NCBI GenBank assembly: GCA_035772785.1
Contig: JAOCPU010000050.1
Coordinates: forward strand, 62,001 to 126,000
DNA from: Phlebiopsis flavidoalba
Taxonomy: Eukaryota > Basidiomycota > Agaricomycetes > Polyporales > Phanerochaetaceae
Direction: 5' to 3'
Length of the DNA stretch: 64,000 nt
Position 1 is the stretch's first letter, and each line of letters opens with the position of its first letter. Below the pieces are notes generated by a model. The model ran no database searches. It was not told where the DNA came from and saw only the letters and a list, made by a program, of their open reading frames with translations. The position numbers and the translations under genes are program-made. This document shows positions 1 through 12,700 of the stretch, piece after piece.

Positions 1-210
1 GAGTCATATAATCTGTGTGGCGTCAGCATCGGCTACTCTGGGACGCAGTTCACACAGAGAAGGCGTATTCCGTCTCCGTGCCTCAACTACACGACAAATG
101 GAACGACTTGCAACGGTGGCGCGAGAAGCTCCGCTGTTAGGATACATCAAGCGTCTGTGTGTCGTACCTCGCCGTCCAGTGAGCGTTTTCATCGAATGCC
201 TCGCTCTTTC

Positions 211-220
211 TATAAAAAAA
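211..220 (+). promoter_or_regulatory. TATA-like box upstream of O-methyltransferase 1
   Basis: TATAAA followed by an A run lies about 150 nt before the ATG at 360 and is the only TATA-like site in the first 360 bases. The distance is rather long for a fungal core promoter, so this is a weak call. The rest of 1-359 shows no coding signal that I recognise. Confidence 0.25.
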
Positions 221-359
221 AACCGATATCATAGCTGTACAGTCCTGTAGGAACCTCTCGCATATCCAACACACAGGTTCGCCTTCCAGTCTTTGGGTCT
301 TATTATTTCTGGTAGCTCATATTGCCTCCATATCCTCACTAATTCCTTTGCGCTAGAAT

Positions 360-2336
360 ATGGCTGCGCTGCAAGAGTTGAAAGCACTGGCGAAGATCAT
401 CGACGAATCCGTCACTGCCATCGAGTCCATACTGGCTGAGAGGAAACCTGACATTTCCCTCGCTTGCATTACCGATGAGCCCTGAGCTGGAGGCGACTCG
501 TATGCTTCCAGAAATTGAAGCATCTTGTTCGTTTGGTCATCTCAGCTGCTACGCAGCTTGTATACGCGGTGCGGTCACCCCTCCGTAGTTTTGACGGCTG
601 TCGGTTTCCAAGTCAGTTCTGTAGCCGTAATCGTAAACATATCCTCTGACGACCGTCGCTGGCTAGCATCACCTATCGGCGGCGTTGGGTGTTGCTTCTG
701 CAGCAAATGTAGCAGAAGCATGTCGAGAAGCTGGACCGCAGGTCAGTATCAGTGCTCAAGCCACGGTTCGAGGATGTACTAAGGCGATCTTTAGGGTGCT
801 CACGTCGCGAAGATCGCTAGTGCGAGTGGCATAGACCCTTCGAGACTCGGTGGGTTCCATCTCACATGCTTCTCAGCGCCTCTAGGGCTTACATCTTGGG
901 CGTTCCGTTAGCGAGGATCCTACGCTTACTGGCCCACTAATCATATCTTTGTGGAGACGGCGCCTGACGTGTTTGCAAACAATTGCATTTCCTCTGCTCT
1001 AGATACCGGCAAATCTTCGAAATTTTTAGTTGAGCAGTGCGTGTCCCCTTCCACCTGTGACCTTGTTAACACGACCCTCAAGCCTTTTCATTTGTTTTAG
1101 CCCTACCTCTAAGTATGTTGGTTACCTCCGGAATTACAGCCAACGTGGAGCATAGGTGGGCGCATAAAATTCATTTCACTCTCCGTTTAACGAATAGAAA
1201 TCGGGTTCCAGCACAGACGAAGGTCTCAAGGCCTCATCATACTTGCAAGACGTCTTACTCAACCCTAAGCTAACCTCTTCACAAGACCCGAACGACAGCG
1301 CTCTCAATCTAGCATTCAACACCAAGCTATCAGCATGGGAATGGTACGAGACAGCGGGAAATGAAAAACGGCGACTTCGCTTAGGCATCAACATGGATTC
1401 GTCCAAGCATGCCTCCTCTTTGGACGCTATCAATCAGGGTAAGTATCATCGATACCTTTATACAATATACCTCTATAAACACTCCTACCTTACATGTCTA
1501 GGCTTCGATTGGAGTACGTTAGAAAAAGACTCAATCGTAGTGGATGTTGGCGGTGGAGTGGGATCTCAGTCTATGACGCTTGCGAAGAACTTTCCTCACC
1601 TGCGTATCATTGTGCAAGACCGGGAACAGACGGTGAAGGACGCTTTTCAATGTGAGTCAAAAGTTATTCACGTAAATCTTCATTTCACACTTATGCGGTA
1701 TCCGATATATAGTTCTGGGACAATCAACTTCCTGGTGCACTTGAATCAGGCCAAGTTGTTCTTCAAGGTAAGTGTGATACTCCCTATACCTTTACGCTGA
1801 CCACATGTTATACAACCGACCACCAGCGCATGACTTTTTTACCCCTCAACCCGCGCGAAAAACGTCTCCGTCTCTTCATCGTCCGCCAGGTGCTCCATGA
1901 TTGGGGCCTGACAGCCACTGCGTACGGATTCTCCGCCATCTTCGTAGCGCGCAGCCGAGCCCTGCAACGCGTCTCATGATTATCGACAATTTGATGGCAT
2001 ATGCGTGTGCAGAGCATGAGGTTGGAGATATCTCTGGAGCTGAGCGCGTACTTCCCCCCTCCCCATTGCTCCCAAACGGCGGTTATGCCAGCACCGTGGC
2101 ATATTTGGAGGATATCCACGTATGTGAAACTTGTACAACATCATTCTAACGCACTTGTACTCACTGCATTGTTTCCAGATGATGGCTTTAGGCGAATGGT
2201 CAAGAACGAACGCTGAAGCAAGTAAGAGACCTAATGGAACAGAGTGGGTGGAAACTAGCCAGTGTTCACCAAAGCGCAGCCAGTGCTTGGGGCACCCAGA
2301 AAGGCGGTGGGTATTCCGCTCGAAGGAAAGACCTAA
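360..2336 (+). pseudogene. SAM-dependent O-methyltransferase (fungal plant-type class), frame-broken copy 1
   Basis: It would transfer a methyl group from SAM to a hydroxyl of a small aromatic or polyketide product in the cytosol. The start at 360 gives MAALQELKALAKIIDESV, the usual N-terminus of this basidiomycete family. After a frame change come a dimerisation-region segment (about 525-780), GIDPSRLG (about 820) and RILRLLA (about 918). Next are FNTKLSAWEWYE (about 1316-1350) and the SAM-binding motif VVDVGGGVGSQSMTLA (about 1537-1585). HDFF follows at about 1829, LMIIDNLMAYAC at about 1973-2010 and MEQSGWKLASVHQ-like sequence at about 2234. The last codons GIPLEGKT end at a TAA at 2336. 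Length and order match a full enzyme of about 450 residues with several introns. There is an in-frame TGA at 483 and several frameshifts. Its partner at 2823-4787 lies tail to tail. The shifts may be sequencing errors; see the finding on homopolymer indels. Confidence 0.8.
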
Positions 2337-2822
2337 AGCCTGGGTTAATGCGTTGTTCAACCATCCACGAGTGTGCACGTATGCAGTATGCGTTATCCTC
2401 ATGTGCGATATCAATTTGGGACTTGGCTAAAGACGTGAACTGACATTACTCATGCGTTCCTCCAAGAGTAACCCACCTGCATATATGGCTCATGTTGCAA
2501 CATGGTCACACTATAACCAGATAACTCTATGTCGTCTGTATCTAAAGCTGTGGGAAAAATACGCTGTCAATCTTTGCTTCGATATGTGTGATTACAGAAT
2601 CAACATCGAATTGTCACAGAGGTACCCGAGCTCATTGTTCAGACTAAAGCGCACTCACACAAGCGAATTTGGAACATTCTAGTATACTGAAGTGTGTTTG
2701 CCATTTGACAAAGAAACAGGTATGGATCAATCGATCATAAAACATCATGGTAGCTAGCTGGACACCCAATATACTTGACATATGACATACATTCACAAAT
2801 CTTGAAGGTACAAAAGGCGTAG

Positions 2823-4787
2823 TTAGACCGGAACCGCGATGGCCTTCTGGGTACTGAAAGCGCTTGCGGTGCTAAGATGGCGGATACAAGCTTCCAGCCC
2901 GACTTGTCTAAAAGCTCCCTCACCTCCGTCACTGTTCGCTCTTGACCATTGAGCATTTCCATCATCTATAAGAATGTTATTTCTCTGGGGGTACCAAGGC
3001 TATGAAATGCTGGCTCAGAACTTGACTCGGACGTACCATGATATCTTCTAAGTAGGGTATTGCACTCGCACATGGCCCTCATTTGGAAGTAGCGGGGTCG
3101 GCATAGCCGGACGCGTGGCACCAGGGAATCTCAGTTATGTTTTCTTCAGCGCAGGCATATGCAACGATGTTGTCCACAATGATGAGTTGGGCGGAGGGCG
3201 GGGCTGCTTCACGAAGGCGTTGCAAAATTGACAAACAATATGTATCCGACCAGTCATGAATGATATTACGCCCATGAGAAAGACGTCTGCGTTTCTTGAT
3301 TGGCTGCTCTTTGAAGAAATCATGCGCTTTGAGACTTTGAGTATACAATGCTACACATGATTGTAGTAAATAGTCACCTGCCAATTTTACTCATCCTGAG
3401 CTTAGTGCTTCAGGAAATTCCCCATTCCAGTACTAGATGCTTTGTCAGTCCAACTACCAGCGTTGAACGTAGCGGACATACCGCCAATGCATTCTTCAAT
3501 ACGTCTTCGCGATCCTGGACGATAAATCGAAGATGCGCGTTTAGTTCCGCGCAAGAGTCATGGATTGACTTCCAATGCCACCCCCAACATCAACCACAAG
3601 CGCATTTTCCTTCAGATCAGCCCCAGTTAAAGCCTATATCATGGCAAATATAACGCGTTAAAATGATGGTACCAACTCTCTAAGAAAACTTACCATCCAA
3701 AATAGCGGTTGGTGGAGTAGCCTTTTTTGCTCCTTCCATTGCAATCGCAAAACGGAGTACAACACGTCCTCATTCCCTTTGGCACTAACCCATTCCCATG
3801 CGGCCAACGGAGTGTTGAATGCAACATTAAATGGGGTCTCGTTTTGGCTCTTTGGAGTGTGCGTATTTAGGGTTGAGTAGAAACTTCTGGCATATGAGCA
3901 GCCGTCTTGAATGTAGCATCCATGCTGATGAGTGCTTTGATGAGTGGGCGTTTATGAAAAGCACGGATTAAGTACCAATATTCGACTGGCGGCTGGCTGG
4001 CAATACCACTTGTACCAATGTGCTTTGATTTGGGACTGTCAATTCCGCAATGAATTGAATCAGTTGTATTAACTCATGAGAGATAAGTAGTCCTCACTTT
4101 TCTCTCAACTCTTTCACCGATTTGCCAGTAGTGTCCATGGTGGAAGATATCCTGGGTTGTTTGTAAAGACATTAGGAGAAAGTCTCGATGAATATGTGAT
4201 GAGTGGCGAGCAACCGCAAAACACGCGCTGAGAGTAAGTCAGAAATGCGGTATAGTTTAGGATACCAAAAACTGCGACATGCATAACTTAGAAGGATCGA
4301 CACCCGCTTGCAGCCGCGATGTCCTTGACGTGAGCTCCCTAGATACGGATCAATTTCCTGAAAGGTAGAGGATGTCATAGGGCAGAACTGACTTGTGGGG
4401 CCCGGCTTCTCTACATGCCTCTACCGCATTCGACAAGCATGCGAGGGCACATTGCGGCTGAGAGATTGAACTACAAACATCAAGCTAATATTAAACTTTG
4501 TGCGAGTTTAAAAGAATGGAACGTACCTGCATAGTGGCCAACATTGTGCTCAAAAACGGAGAACGAACAGCGTTGATTAATTGATAAGCCGCTGATACTA
4601 TCAACGAGCAAGAGCGATCAACATCGGGGGAGCATCCGTGGTCCTTCGGACTCCATCGTCATTACGGTGTCAGATGATGGAAAGGATAGCCCCTTGTTGT
4701 CGTGAGAGTCTGCCTAATGGACTCTATGGAGCTTTGGATGATGTTTGATAGCTGCGTCACTTCGATAAGCGAGTCTGAGGCGTGTTG
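2823..4787 (-). pseudogene. SAM-dependent O-methyltransferase, frame-broken copy 2
   Basis: This is a paralogue of the gene at 360-2336, convergent with it and about 490 bases away. Reading leftwards, the N-terminal segment SLIEVTQLSNIIQSSIESI lies at about 4720-4780. RVLRLLATHHIFIETFSP follows at about 4165-4215, SSTMDTTGKSVKELREK at about 4100-4150 and FNTPLAAWEWVS at about 3785-3825. The SAM-binding motif VVDVGGGIGSQSMTLA is at about 3550-3598, then FIVQDRED, HDFFKEQP (about 3295-3325), IIHDWSDTYC, AQLIIVDNIVAYAC (about 3155-3195) and MMEMLNGQERTVTEVRELLD (about 2905-2965). It ends QKAIAVPV and TAA at 2823. I see no convincing ATG at the N-terminus, so the start is only approximate. One-base shifts occur after LARN and in an AAA run near 3294. 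Conservation of the catalytic core suggests recent function. Confidence 0.8.
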
Positions 4788-5560
4788 GCTAAAACGACGT
4801 TAGAGCCCAAATCACCAGAAGGAGCTGAGAACTGATAATTACTTTTCTTCCATTGTTGAAGTCATTGTAAGGTCTGAGACAGGGGAGCGCTTGGGACGAG
4901 AACAAGAGGGGATGACACCTATGTTGCTTACTTGGTAATAGAGTGAGAGACGAGAGGTGATGTTCGGCTTGCAAATACACACTTGTCCTTATAAGCATCC
5001 AGGCGTCGGCGTATGGGAATGACATCGCGATCTTGTTCTCTTCTCAAAGATGCCTATGAAATTCATATATCCTAATATAAACAGAGGGGGGCCATAGTTC
5101 CGAATGCCTACATGGGTCAGCTATTGCCTTGTAAAAAAAACCTCGCAAAGACAGTGTACAACAACATCATCACATAGAACAGTCTAATCAATCTGTTCTC
5201 ACAGGGCATCAAGATATTGTACCTGGAATGGCGTAATTTGACAGACACCTGTTCGGGAATGGCAAAAACTATCCGATTGCGTTTGATAAAGGCACTGTTC
5301 TATAGATAAACACAGTGGTATGAGAAATATATCGGATACTGAGCACTCAAGTTTAGCTACAGCCTACATGTACCATGTTGTTGGTTTACTCTCATCTTTC
5401 TGATTGCCTCAGAAGCTTCGTGAAGGCAAAACTCCAGCCCAAAGACCTCCGCGGCTGTGCAGTGTGCATCGGTCAAGTCTACCTTCACCGCCCGAGCTGA
5501 TAACTCAACTCTATATTGTGCTCAACGAACAATGATACGAAAGGCTTGGACGTGATTTTT
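4788..5560. other. Gene-free stretch upstream of O-methyltransferase 2
   Basis: Both strands carry only short, unrelated open frames. It should include the promoter of the leftward O-methyltransferase, but I find no clear TATA box or binding-site array. Confidence 0.4.
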
Positions 5561-5569
5561 TCACACGGA

Positions 5570-8495
5570 TGCATCTGGGGAACCTTCAAATACTAATCCA
5601 CCCACATTAGTATAAATCCATGACAGATTAGTGAATTAGTGAAAGTGTGTTAATACCTCTGGAAATCGTGTCCAAATGACATAGGCTGACCATTAATTTG
5701 ACACTATCAGCTCACTAATTGGTCACTTTTTTGCACTTTATGCAGACTATTCTGTTAATCTGGTACTCTGAGGCTAATATGAGACTAATATACACCTAAG
5801 TGATTTTTCAACTAATTCACACTTTTCAGAGTGTTATATGCTTGCATACAATAGGTATTAGCATAGCCTACACCTCCAGCATGCTCTCTGATATGTTTAG
5901 AAGGTATATATCATCATTTGGACTGTGCTAAATACATATTACATGCAGCAGAATACATGTACACAACATAAGAGAACATTCATACACCTACAATGAGAGT
6001 GAGTGCATGCACTCAATCTGACATTGGTTTCGAGTGCAGTGACAGGGGCTCACCATCGCCGTCAGACCATGCACACGAGCGTGAGCGTGGTCGTGTGCCT
6101 GGCCAGTGAAGACGCACTCACCAAGTTGCGGCCGTGCGCGTGGCGGTGACAGCTGCCGCGATGCGTAAAGTCGGATGTGCGACGGATGGCGAACACGCGA
6201 TCGCGCGAGACCGCGTGGCGCTTTCGGGCTCGTTCCGACGGAGAGGCGGGCAGAATGGATTTCTTGGGCTTAGGGATGGCCTCGCTTGTGTCTTGCGTTA
6301 GAAAACGACTGGTGGGGTGGTGCGGAGGCCGAGGTAGGGTGGACGCCGGCGAGGGCGAGGGCGATGAGGCGAACGAGGGCCAAGGCGGGTGCGCTGAGGA
6401 GGAAATGAACCGGGGCGCGGGGGCGAGAACGTGGGCAGGGCGCGTGCGGACATGGGTGATGGAGTGAGGAGGGTGGGGACCGGAACGCGGATGTGGAGGT
6501 GGGCAGGGCGCGGATGCGGCATCGAGAGTGGGCCGGGGCTTCGAGGAAGAAGAGAGGGCGCGGACGCGCGCATGTGCGTCGAAAGGGACATGCCCGTGTG
6601 CATGTACGTCGAAAAGGACGCGTGTGGGCGTGCGCGTGTGTGTGCTTCGAACGAGGTCGGGTCGGGGTATCAAGAACGAGGTCGGGGTCGGGGCGTCAAG
6701 AACGACGAGGGCTGGGGGTTGTGAGTTGGCACATGAGGAAGGGCAAGGGGGCTCGTGCAATGAAAAGGCGCGGGCCCGAGGATCGAACGGGGCGGGGCGT
6801 GGTCGTTGACAAGGGCTTGGGCCGGGCGGGGCACTATAGAGAGCAGAGACGGGGGTTAGAGGTCGTGAATCGAGAGGGGCGGAGGTGGGGGCGCCGAGGA
6901 AAAGAACAATGGGGGACTCACCGGATGTTGAATGTTCGTCGCGCACGTACAAACGTGCGCGACAGCGTCGTCAGACGTCGTTTTACTCTTCGGAGTGCTC
7001 TGGCAGACGCACCTGATGCCGCGGAGCCCGCAGGCTCGCGCCGTCCTACAGGAGGTGCCGGTTCGTGTGCCGAGCACACCTCCCCGGCCGTCCTCAAAGC
7101 TCTTGAGGCGTTCCGTGGTGCCGCTGGACTTCGACCCCCTTGGTCGGGCTCGTCGGTGCGCAGGTCCGGTGGTGCGCAAGTCGGGCGGCACGGCGGTGTT
7201 CGAGTGTGGCGGCGCGCGGTTGGAGGAGAGTGGGGAGTGGGGGGGGAGAAAGAGAGTCCATCAGGAGTCTCGTAAGAGACCCCTGTGCGAGCGAGGAACG
7301 GCCGTCGTGCTTGCAAACGACGTCCGGTGGTGGCAGAGTGAAGTCGAACCGGGCGCTTCGACCTTGGAGTCGACGCGCGGCGAGTCCCGGCGCTTGGGCA
7401 GCCGACCGGACAGAAACGACGCGTCAACGCGTCGAAAGATTCGTAGGGATCCGAAAGGACAGGTGTGGGCAGAACGCGACATAAACTGGACAAGCAAGTG
7501 AAGTAAAATCCGGGGGACGACCTTGACAAACCACTGACGATTGTTACCAGCGCGACCGCAGTACAAGCGCCCAAATACTCGGTGCATTTTCGAGCATGTT
7601 GGCCAAATGCTGGCTTGAATTTGCTGCTTGTTCATGTTCTCACCTCACATTACAAGATCTTGGTATAAATGATTTGTTGTACTAACTCCATAGCAGCTCT
7701 GGCCTCTGTTTACACACAAAGTACTGTACAGGGACATGTCTATTTTACTCAATCATTTTGTAATCATTGCTTTCTGGCAATGTCAAAGCTTAAAAGCATT
7801 CCCATCATAGCTGTGTGGTCATGCTGCACACTGACAATTTATTGAGACAGTTCTGTCCTATCATTTAGGCACTAAATACATGTATAGAAGTTGGACAAAA
7901 GGGACTTAATCAGTAAGCAGACTAATGATTCATGAATCATTAAAGGTGCAGCAAATTGATAATTTCTTGCAAGTATATGGAATAGCAATATAATGTAGCA
8001 TAAGTGGGTTTGTAAACAGCTAGATAATCTGTTGAAAGTGCATTAGCAAATATATTCCATGTTATTCTATAATAAACCCCTCAATAAATTCTTGACAGCC
8101 AATTAATGCAATAGTAGTTGAGTTTGGGAAAAGTGTAAAAAGGAGGTCTTAACCCTGAGTAAAGCTCTCAAAAGCCATATATAAGCATAGAAATAGTAGG
8201 GAAATGATTTAATCATGTGGAAGCCAGCTATAATGTACTAATAAGCTAGAAAAATAGGCTAAAAGTCCATTACAGCAATGAAAGGCTCAAATTAACTGAT
8301 TAAGATCAAAAAAGGTAGTAGCAAGTAGATTATTCAATTAGCCCCCCAATAAGTCATGAAAAAGTATGCAAATAGTAGTGAATTAATGAATTAGTGATTT
8401 AGAATCATTAGCCATCTGGTTGTTCCAGGTATACAGCATGTAAGGGGAATCTTTATTAATTCGTGCTAATCCATGTTTGAGGATTCTCCAGATGT
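5570..8495. mobile_element. Putative 2.9-kb inverted-repeat element with GC-rich core
   Basis: The left end (ATCTGGGGAACCTTCAAA, about 5573-5590) and the reverse complement of the right end (ATCTGGAGAATCCTCAAA, about 8475-8492) agree at 15 of 18 positions. All three differences are transitions. Inside each end are similar AT-rich stretches with repeated ATTAGTGAATTAGTG-like words (about 5625-5645 and 8380-8400). The middle is the sharply GC-rich core at 6060-7500. I recognise no transposase. Open frames in the core, including one of 296 codons on the minus strand, are Pro/Arg/His-rich and overlap frames on both strands, so I treat them as composition artefacts. The boundary call is tentative. 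Confidence 0.4.
6060..7500 (+). repeat. GC-rich repeat core, copy 1
   Basis: A GC-rich block sits between AT-rich flanks. The part at about 7035-7400 aligns with the reverse complement of about 17640-18000. Shared words include the GTCCATCA...GAAGAGAC/GTAAGAGAC region, TGTGCGA, an AACGACG...GGTGGTGG-like segment and a GGCGCTT block, in the same order with similar spacing. This shows a dispersed repeat family with two copies in opposite orientation. No protein family is recognisable. Confidence 0.6.
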
Positions 8496-8499
8496 GGGA

Positions 8500-8899
8500 T
8501 ACTGTAGTTTTTCGACCAAAGCGGACGTCACGCGTCACAGACCTCCCTCGGGGCACCGATCTGTGCGAAGTGTCACAGGTCACAGGGGAGCTGGTCCGGA
8601 TGTGACACGGCATTTCGTGCGGCTCGATTTTTGGGCGCCTGCTGGCGCTATAGGAGCCACATATGTTTATTACAATGATAGAGCAAGAACGGTCCATTTC
8701 TGACACATTTGGTGGGTAAACTACTTAAAAACAGTAGATCTTGCATGAAAATGCCGTCTTGGGGCCCAAATTTCGCTGCGGCGGGCCGGTTCACCATCCG
8801 GTCAATGTCACGGGTCACAGCGCTCTGGGCCGGTTGTCCGCTTCGGTTCATCTGGGTCACGGTCACACCCCCGTCCGCTTTGGTCGAAAAACTACAGTA
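8500..8899. mobile_element. MITE with perfect 26-bp TIRs and TA duplication (Tc1/mariner type)
   Basis: Positions 8502-8527 (beginning CTGTAGTTTTTCGACCAAAG) are the exact reverse complement of 8872-8897. Both are flanked by TA, at 8500-8501 and 8898-8899. Just inside both ends are GTCAC/GTGAC-rich stretches that form further imperfect inverted pairing. The element is 396 bp between the TA copies and has no credible gene, which fits a non-autonomous miniature element mobilised by a Tc1/mariner-like transposase. Perfect arms suggest fairly recent movement. It lies a few bases outside the right end of the 5570-8495 element. Confidence 0.85.
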
Positions 8900-9228
8900 T
8901 AATGGTATCCCTGCTTCCTCAGATATGTACAATTATCTCACAGCTACACACCCGGTCCGATTAAAGTCGCTCACACAGGGACATACGAAATGTTGCACCT
9001 AATCTTCAAACAGACAAATTGGTATTCTCAAGCGCGCGCCATCGTTGCGCAGCGCACGGCGCGCGCGCGGGCGCTCGCGCATACGCGCGGGTGGCACTCA
9101 ATAGGATAGAGGCGCAACAGTCTCAGGGAGTGCTGTATGTCGTTAAAATCAGTTTCTAAGACACCGAGGCATAAATAGTCACATTCATATTGTTATCGTA
9201 TTGACAGTACACTGCAAGCATTCCCAGC
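8900..9228. other. Gene-free stretch with short CpG-dense patch
   Basis: About 9030-9095 is an unusually CpG-dense, GCGC-rich patch (GCGCGCGCGGGCGC-like). The rest shows no gene. Confidence 0.4.
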
Positions 9229-9790
9229 ATGGCAGAGCCCTCCCCACCTACTCGTCCTCACGACCTATCTCCGCTGCTCACTGTTATTATCGGTGGTTCT
9301 CTAGAGGGCCCCTTGTATGGTAGGCAGATAATGATATCTGTATAATGTGGTGTTTTTGTTCATTGCTGTCATAATCAACAAGGGCTGAAGTAAGGTCCTC
9401 CAGAACTACGTTAGATAACGTTAATGACGTGAAACAGTGTTGCGCTCTATTTATTGTGCTCAAGAATGTTGTGGAGAGATAGAGTGTTACCGGGACGATA
9501 GTAAGTTGTGTATTATGCACACCGTTTCATACCATACTTAACCTTGGCTTGTCAAGTATCTTCTACTGTGTTTGACCACTCTTCAGCTCACTATGTCAAT
9601 CCTCCGGTCATATCATCTCATTTTATTGTTATATTGTGGAAGGCATTTATAAGCACATGGACGTTATTGGCGTGGCCCCAATCTGTACTTGGCGGACACC
9701 AGATCCTCTACATATGCAGCAGAGATATTCTTCAATACAACCAACGTAAGCATCTGAAAACTGATAGGTTACATAGTATGCTGGGCTAAC
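9229..9790 (+). pseudogene. Possible N-terminal relic of a DUF6534-type membrane protein
   Basis: The ATG at 9229 opens MAEPSPPTRPHDLSPLLTVI followed by IGGSLEGPLYG. This resembles the start and first membrane helix of basidiomycete DUF6534 proteins, where a Gly-Pro-Leu-Leu-like segment precedes TM1. Hydrophobic pieces follow in shifted frames at about 9550-9690 (KYLLLCLTTLQLTMSILRSY and a Trp-rich segment), which could be TM2-TM3. No later domain is found. A much clearer member of the family lies at 46090-47516. The similarity is short, so this is a low-confidence call. Confidence 0.35.
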
Positions 9791-12700
9791 GGGATGAACA
9801 GTATCTCCTTGCAGACGGTATAATTGTACGAAATTAACTTCACAAATCATGTGTGTTAGACTAATATATTAGCTTATAGAGCTGGAGATGCTACGTAGTC
9901 TGGGGACATAATCGGCTCATCGCCGCTATCTTCGTATGTTTCTCGTTTATATCTTCTTGACCTAGCATATTGTGTCTTACCTTTACGCATGAGGCCGTTC
10001 TTACTCTAGCATCGGCAGGTATGTTATAGGATACTACATTCGCTTGAAGCTTGTTTTTTTTTACAAGCTCCACAGTTTTTTCCTATCTGGTTCTCGGATT
10101 TACCAATAACGTGGAGACTTACTGCGCATAAAGGAGATATATCGACATAAGGGTGGAGAGACTGACGCGAGGGGCCTATAGTCTCTCACTTGCAAACCCA
10201 GCTACTTGCTGCCATACTCATCTCATGGAAGAGTGTACAGCCTCTAGCAGAAATACCTCGAAGGAGAGATATTTATTCTATACTCGCGATGTATTGTGGA
10301 GTCTGGGGCCATCCTCGTGGCGGGATCGATCGCAATTCTTGCGTTATTTGAGCTCAAAATGATAGCTGGGTTCATTTTGACTAACATCAAACTCACAGTT
10401 AAGTTGTATGTGTACAGAATACGCACTGCTTGACATGTTTATCATCTACTGATAGTTGTACACTCTGTCAGTCTATTGTACTCCCCCATTTGCATCGATC
10501 ATCGTAACGCACGGCTGTGCGTCGCAACAGCAGTCGGAGATACTAACCGGTTCCTCCCAATCAAATTTATCACGGTGGAGAGGTTGTAATGCTCCATCAA
10601 ATGCCTCATATTGAACCGCATGTTTGTGTCATTTTACATACCTCACATGTTTGTATAATAACACACACATATAGAGTGTCAAAAGGGTCTTTGGGAAGGA
10701 CTCGCTCGAGCTGCAAGTGCGTATGTGTAAGATGCACTAGTCTTAGTCGCGTTAACCATCCCTGTTTTAGAAGCTTCAGCACGCTTCAGCCAGATAAGGA
10801 GCACACTCCAGGAGAGAGAATAGTCTGACTCGGACTTGGTCTGACAATGGCTCCGGAAAATCAGAACAACTAGCCAATGTAGGAGAGGTAGCAGGCCTGT
10901 CACGTCGGCAAGCGTGAGGTGCGGTCTTCATAGATATGAGAGTATTCATGTGCTGGAAAATGTTGAGCTCGTCGCCAGCCAAACACGCGCGAGAGTGATG
11001 ACCGCATACCTCCCCGTCAATTTTTCTCTACCGGCTCCCGTTTCTACATACTACCGTCCACCTCATAGCTTGCTATCTGTTTTTCCCCCGTTTCCCCAAT
11101 AAGGCCTAATCAAAGTTCGTCTCGAGATTCTAGAGAAGATAGATCGCATATACTTGTAAGGACTCCGGGACTCCACGAGAACTTCGTCAAGGGCAACGGC
11201 CCGATATGGTACTTGTGGTAGAATCACAGCGTCGAGGCCGAATAACAGCGTTAAACTGTTCAAATAGATCATGTTTTGTTCGTGCTGCGAGCTTACTTAG
11301 TGTAACTTGTTTGAGACAGGACGTCGAGGCGGCGTTGAAGCATTTACCCATGCCAGCCATGGACGTGGGGACAGCAGCTTGTTTCTAAAGCGGAGCGACA
11401 TGCAGATGCTCGGGTCTAGTTCTGGACCTCGGGATCTTGAGAAAAGGTGTCCAGTACATACCATGCGTTATTCAACATAATTGCACGTTCTCCCCCCACG
11501 TAAAGAGAAACCATTGTGTTTTGACAATGAGAGCTTTATCGGTAGCCCTGGTGCCCCTGCGTTCCTGGGAAGACGAAGAGCATGTCCAAACCACCAGTGT
11601 ACGTCGACTTGTAGTTGGTCTTATGCTAGCCCCGCGATGGACGGAGCATGACGGCCGTAAAGCCTGTCATTGAAGCCCCGCGCGATGCTTCACCCAAGAT
11701 CACGGACGCAACCGCGAAATATTTTGCCGGCGCGCGGGGTAGCGGTAGTGTGAGACATCCACGAGGAGCCAATGAGTACAATGTATGGAACACTGGTATG
11801 CAGGGCCACAATTAGCTACCTGTAAACAAGTACAAGACGGATTGGGAATTACGGAGAAGCAATCAGAGCTTTTTGTGTTGACTAGCGTATGGCATTTGCG
11901 TGGCACATGAGTGCAAGACTACGCGATACGCGTCAATTTTTCATCAGCCGCAACGTACAGTTGATTAGATTGACCGTGGGGAGAAAGTTTCTGCAGTAGA
12001 GTGACCCTTCAAGCTTTATGTCCCATATCCGTGTCAAGTCTACGATTCCCCGTGAGAGCGACATGGTTGACTCCACAACCAATACGGAGCTCACTGTTGT
12101 GCTGGAGATGGTGCTTCGTGCTCGCAAATAGTCATGGATGGCTTTAAGTTAAGGGCTGTAGTCACGGGCGGACTGCGGCGTCGGGCACGTTCACGATCCG
12201 CCACTAGGCTGTGCCAAGTGAAGAAGCCGCGATGAGTCGTCCATCTTCGTGAGCGCATCGAGAAGGGAGCTGACGCTTAAAGCGTAGGCTTAAGGCCTGA
12301 GGCCTGAAGTCCCGAGGCTTTGAGGGGAGTGGCACGAGCAGCGGTAGAGATCGTGGGAATCCCTGCTTATATGTACGGGCGCCCGGACAGGAGTTTGACA
12401 GGACTCTCACGCTGTCCCATCGCGACTCTCCACCATTCGGCTCGATGGTCCATATATCAATATCCGAAGCGTTTAGGTTTAATTGAGGCTTGAGGCCTAA
12501 GGCCTGACGAGGAACTGATATGTGACACACTGATCAAACCTTCTAGACTATCGGAGTGGCCCATTAGAACATCATCGAAGACTTGACAGTAAACAGCTCT
12601 TCCTCGGTCTAGTAGTAGTCGGAGCACACACTAGTACGCGTTAAAATTCATATCGCAGTGCCCAATCTCAGTACTGAATCAGCTTACATATCTCTAGCTG

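Noticed and set aside
6062..6952. 296-codon minus-strand open frame rich in Pro, Arg, His and Ser
   Set aside because: It lies in the GC-rich repeat core, long frames exist on both strands there, and composition is low-complexity with no domain. It is best explained by GC content.
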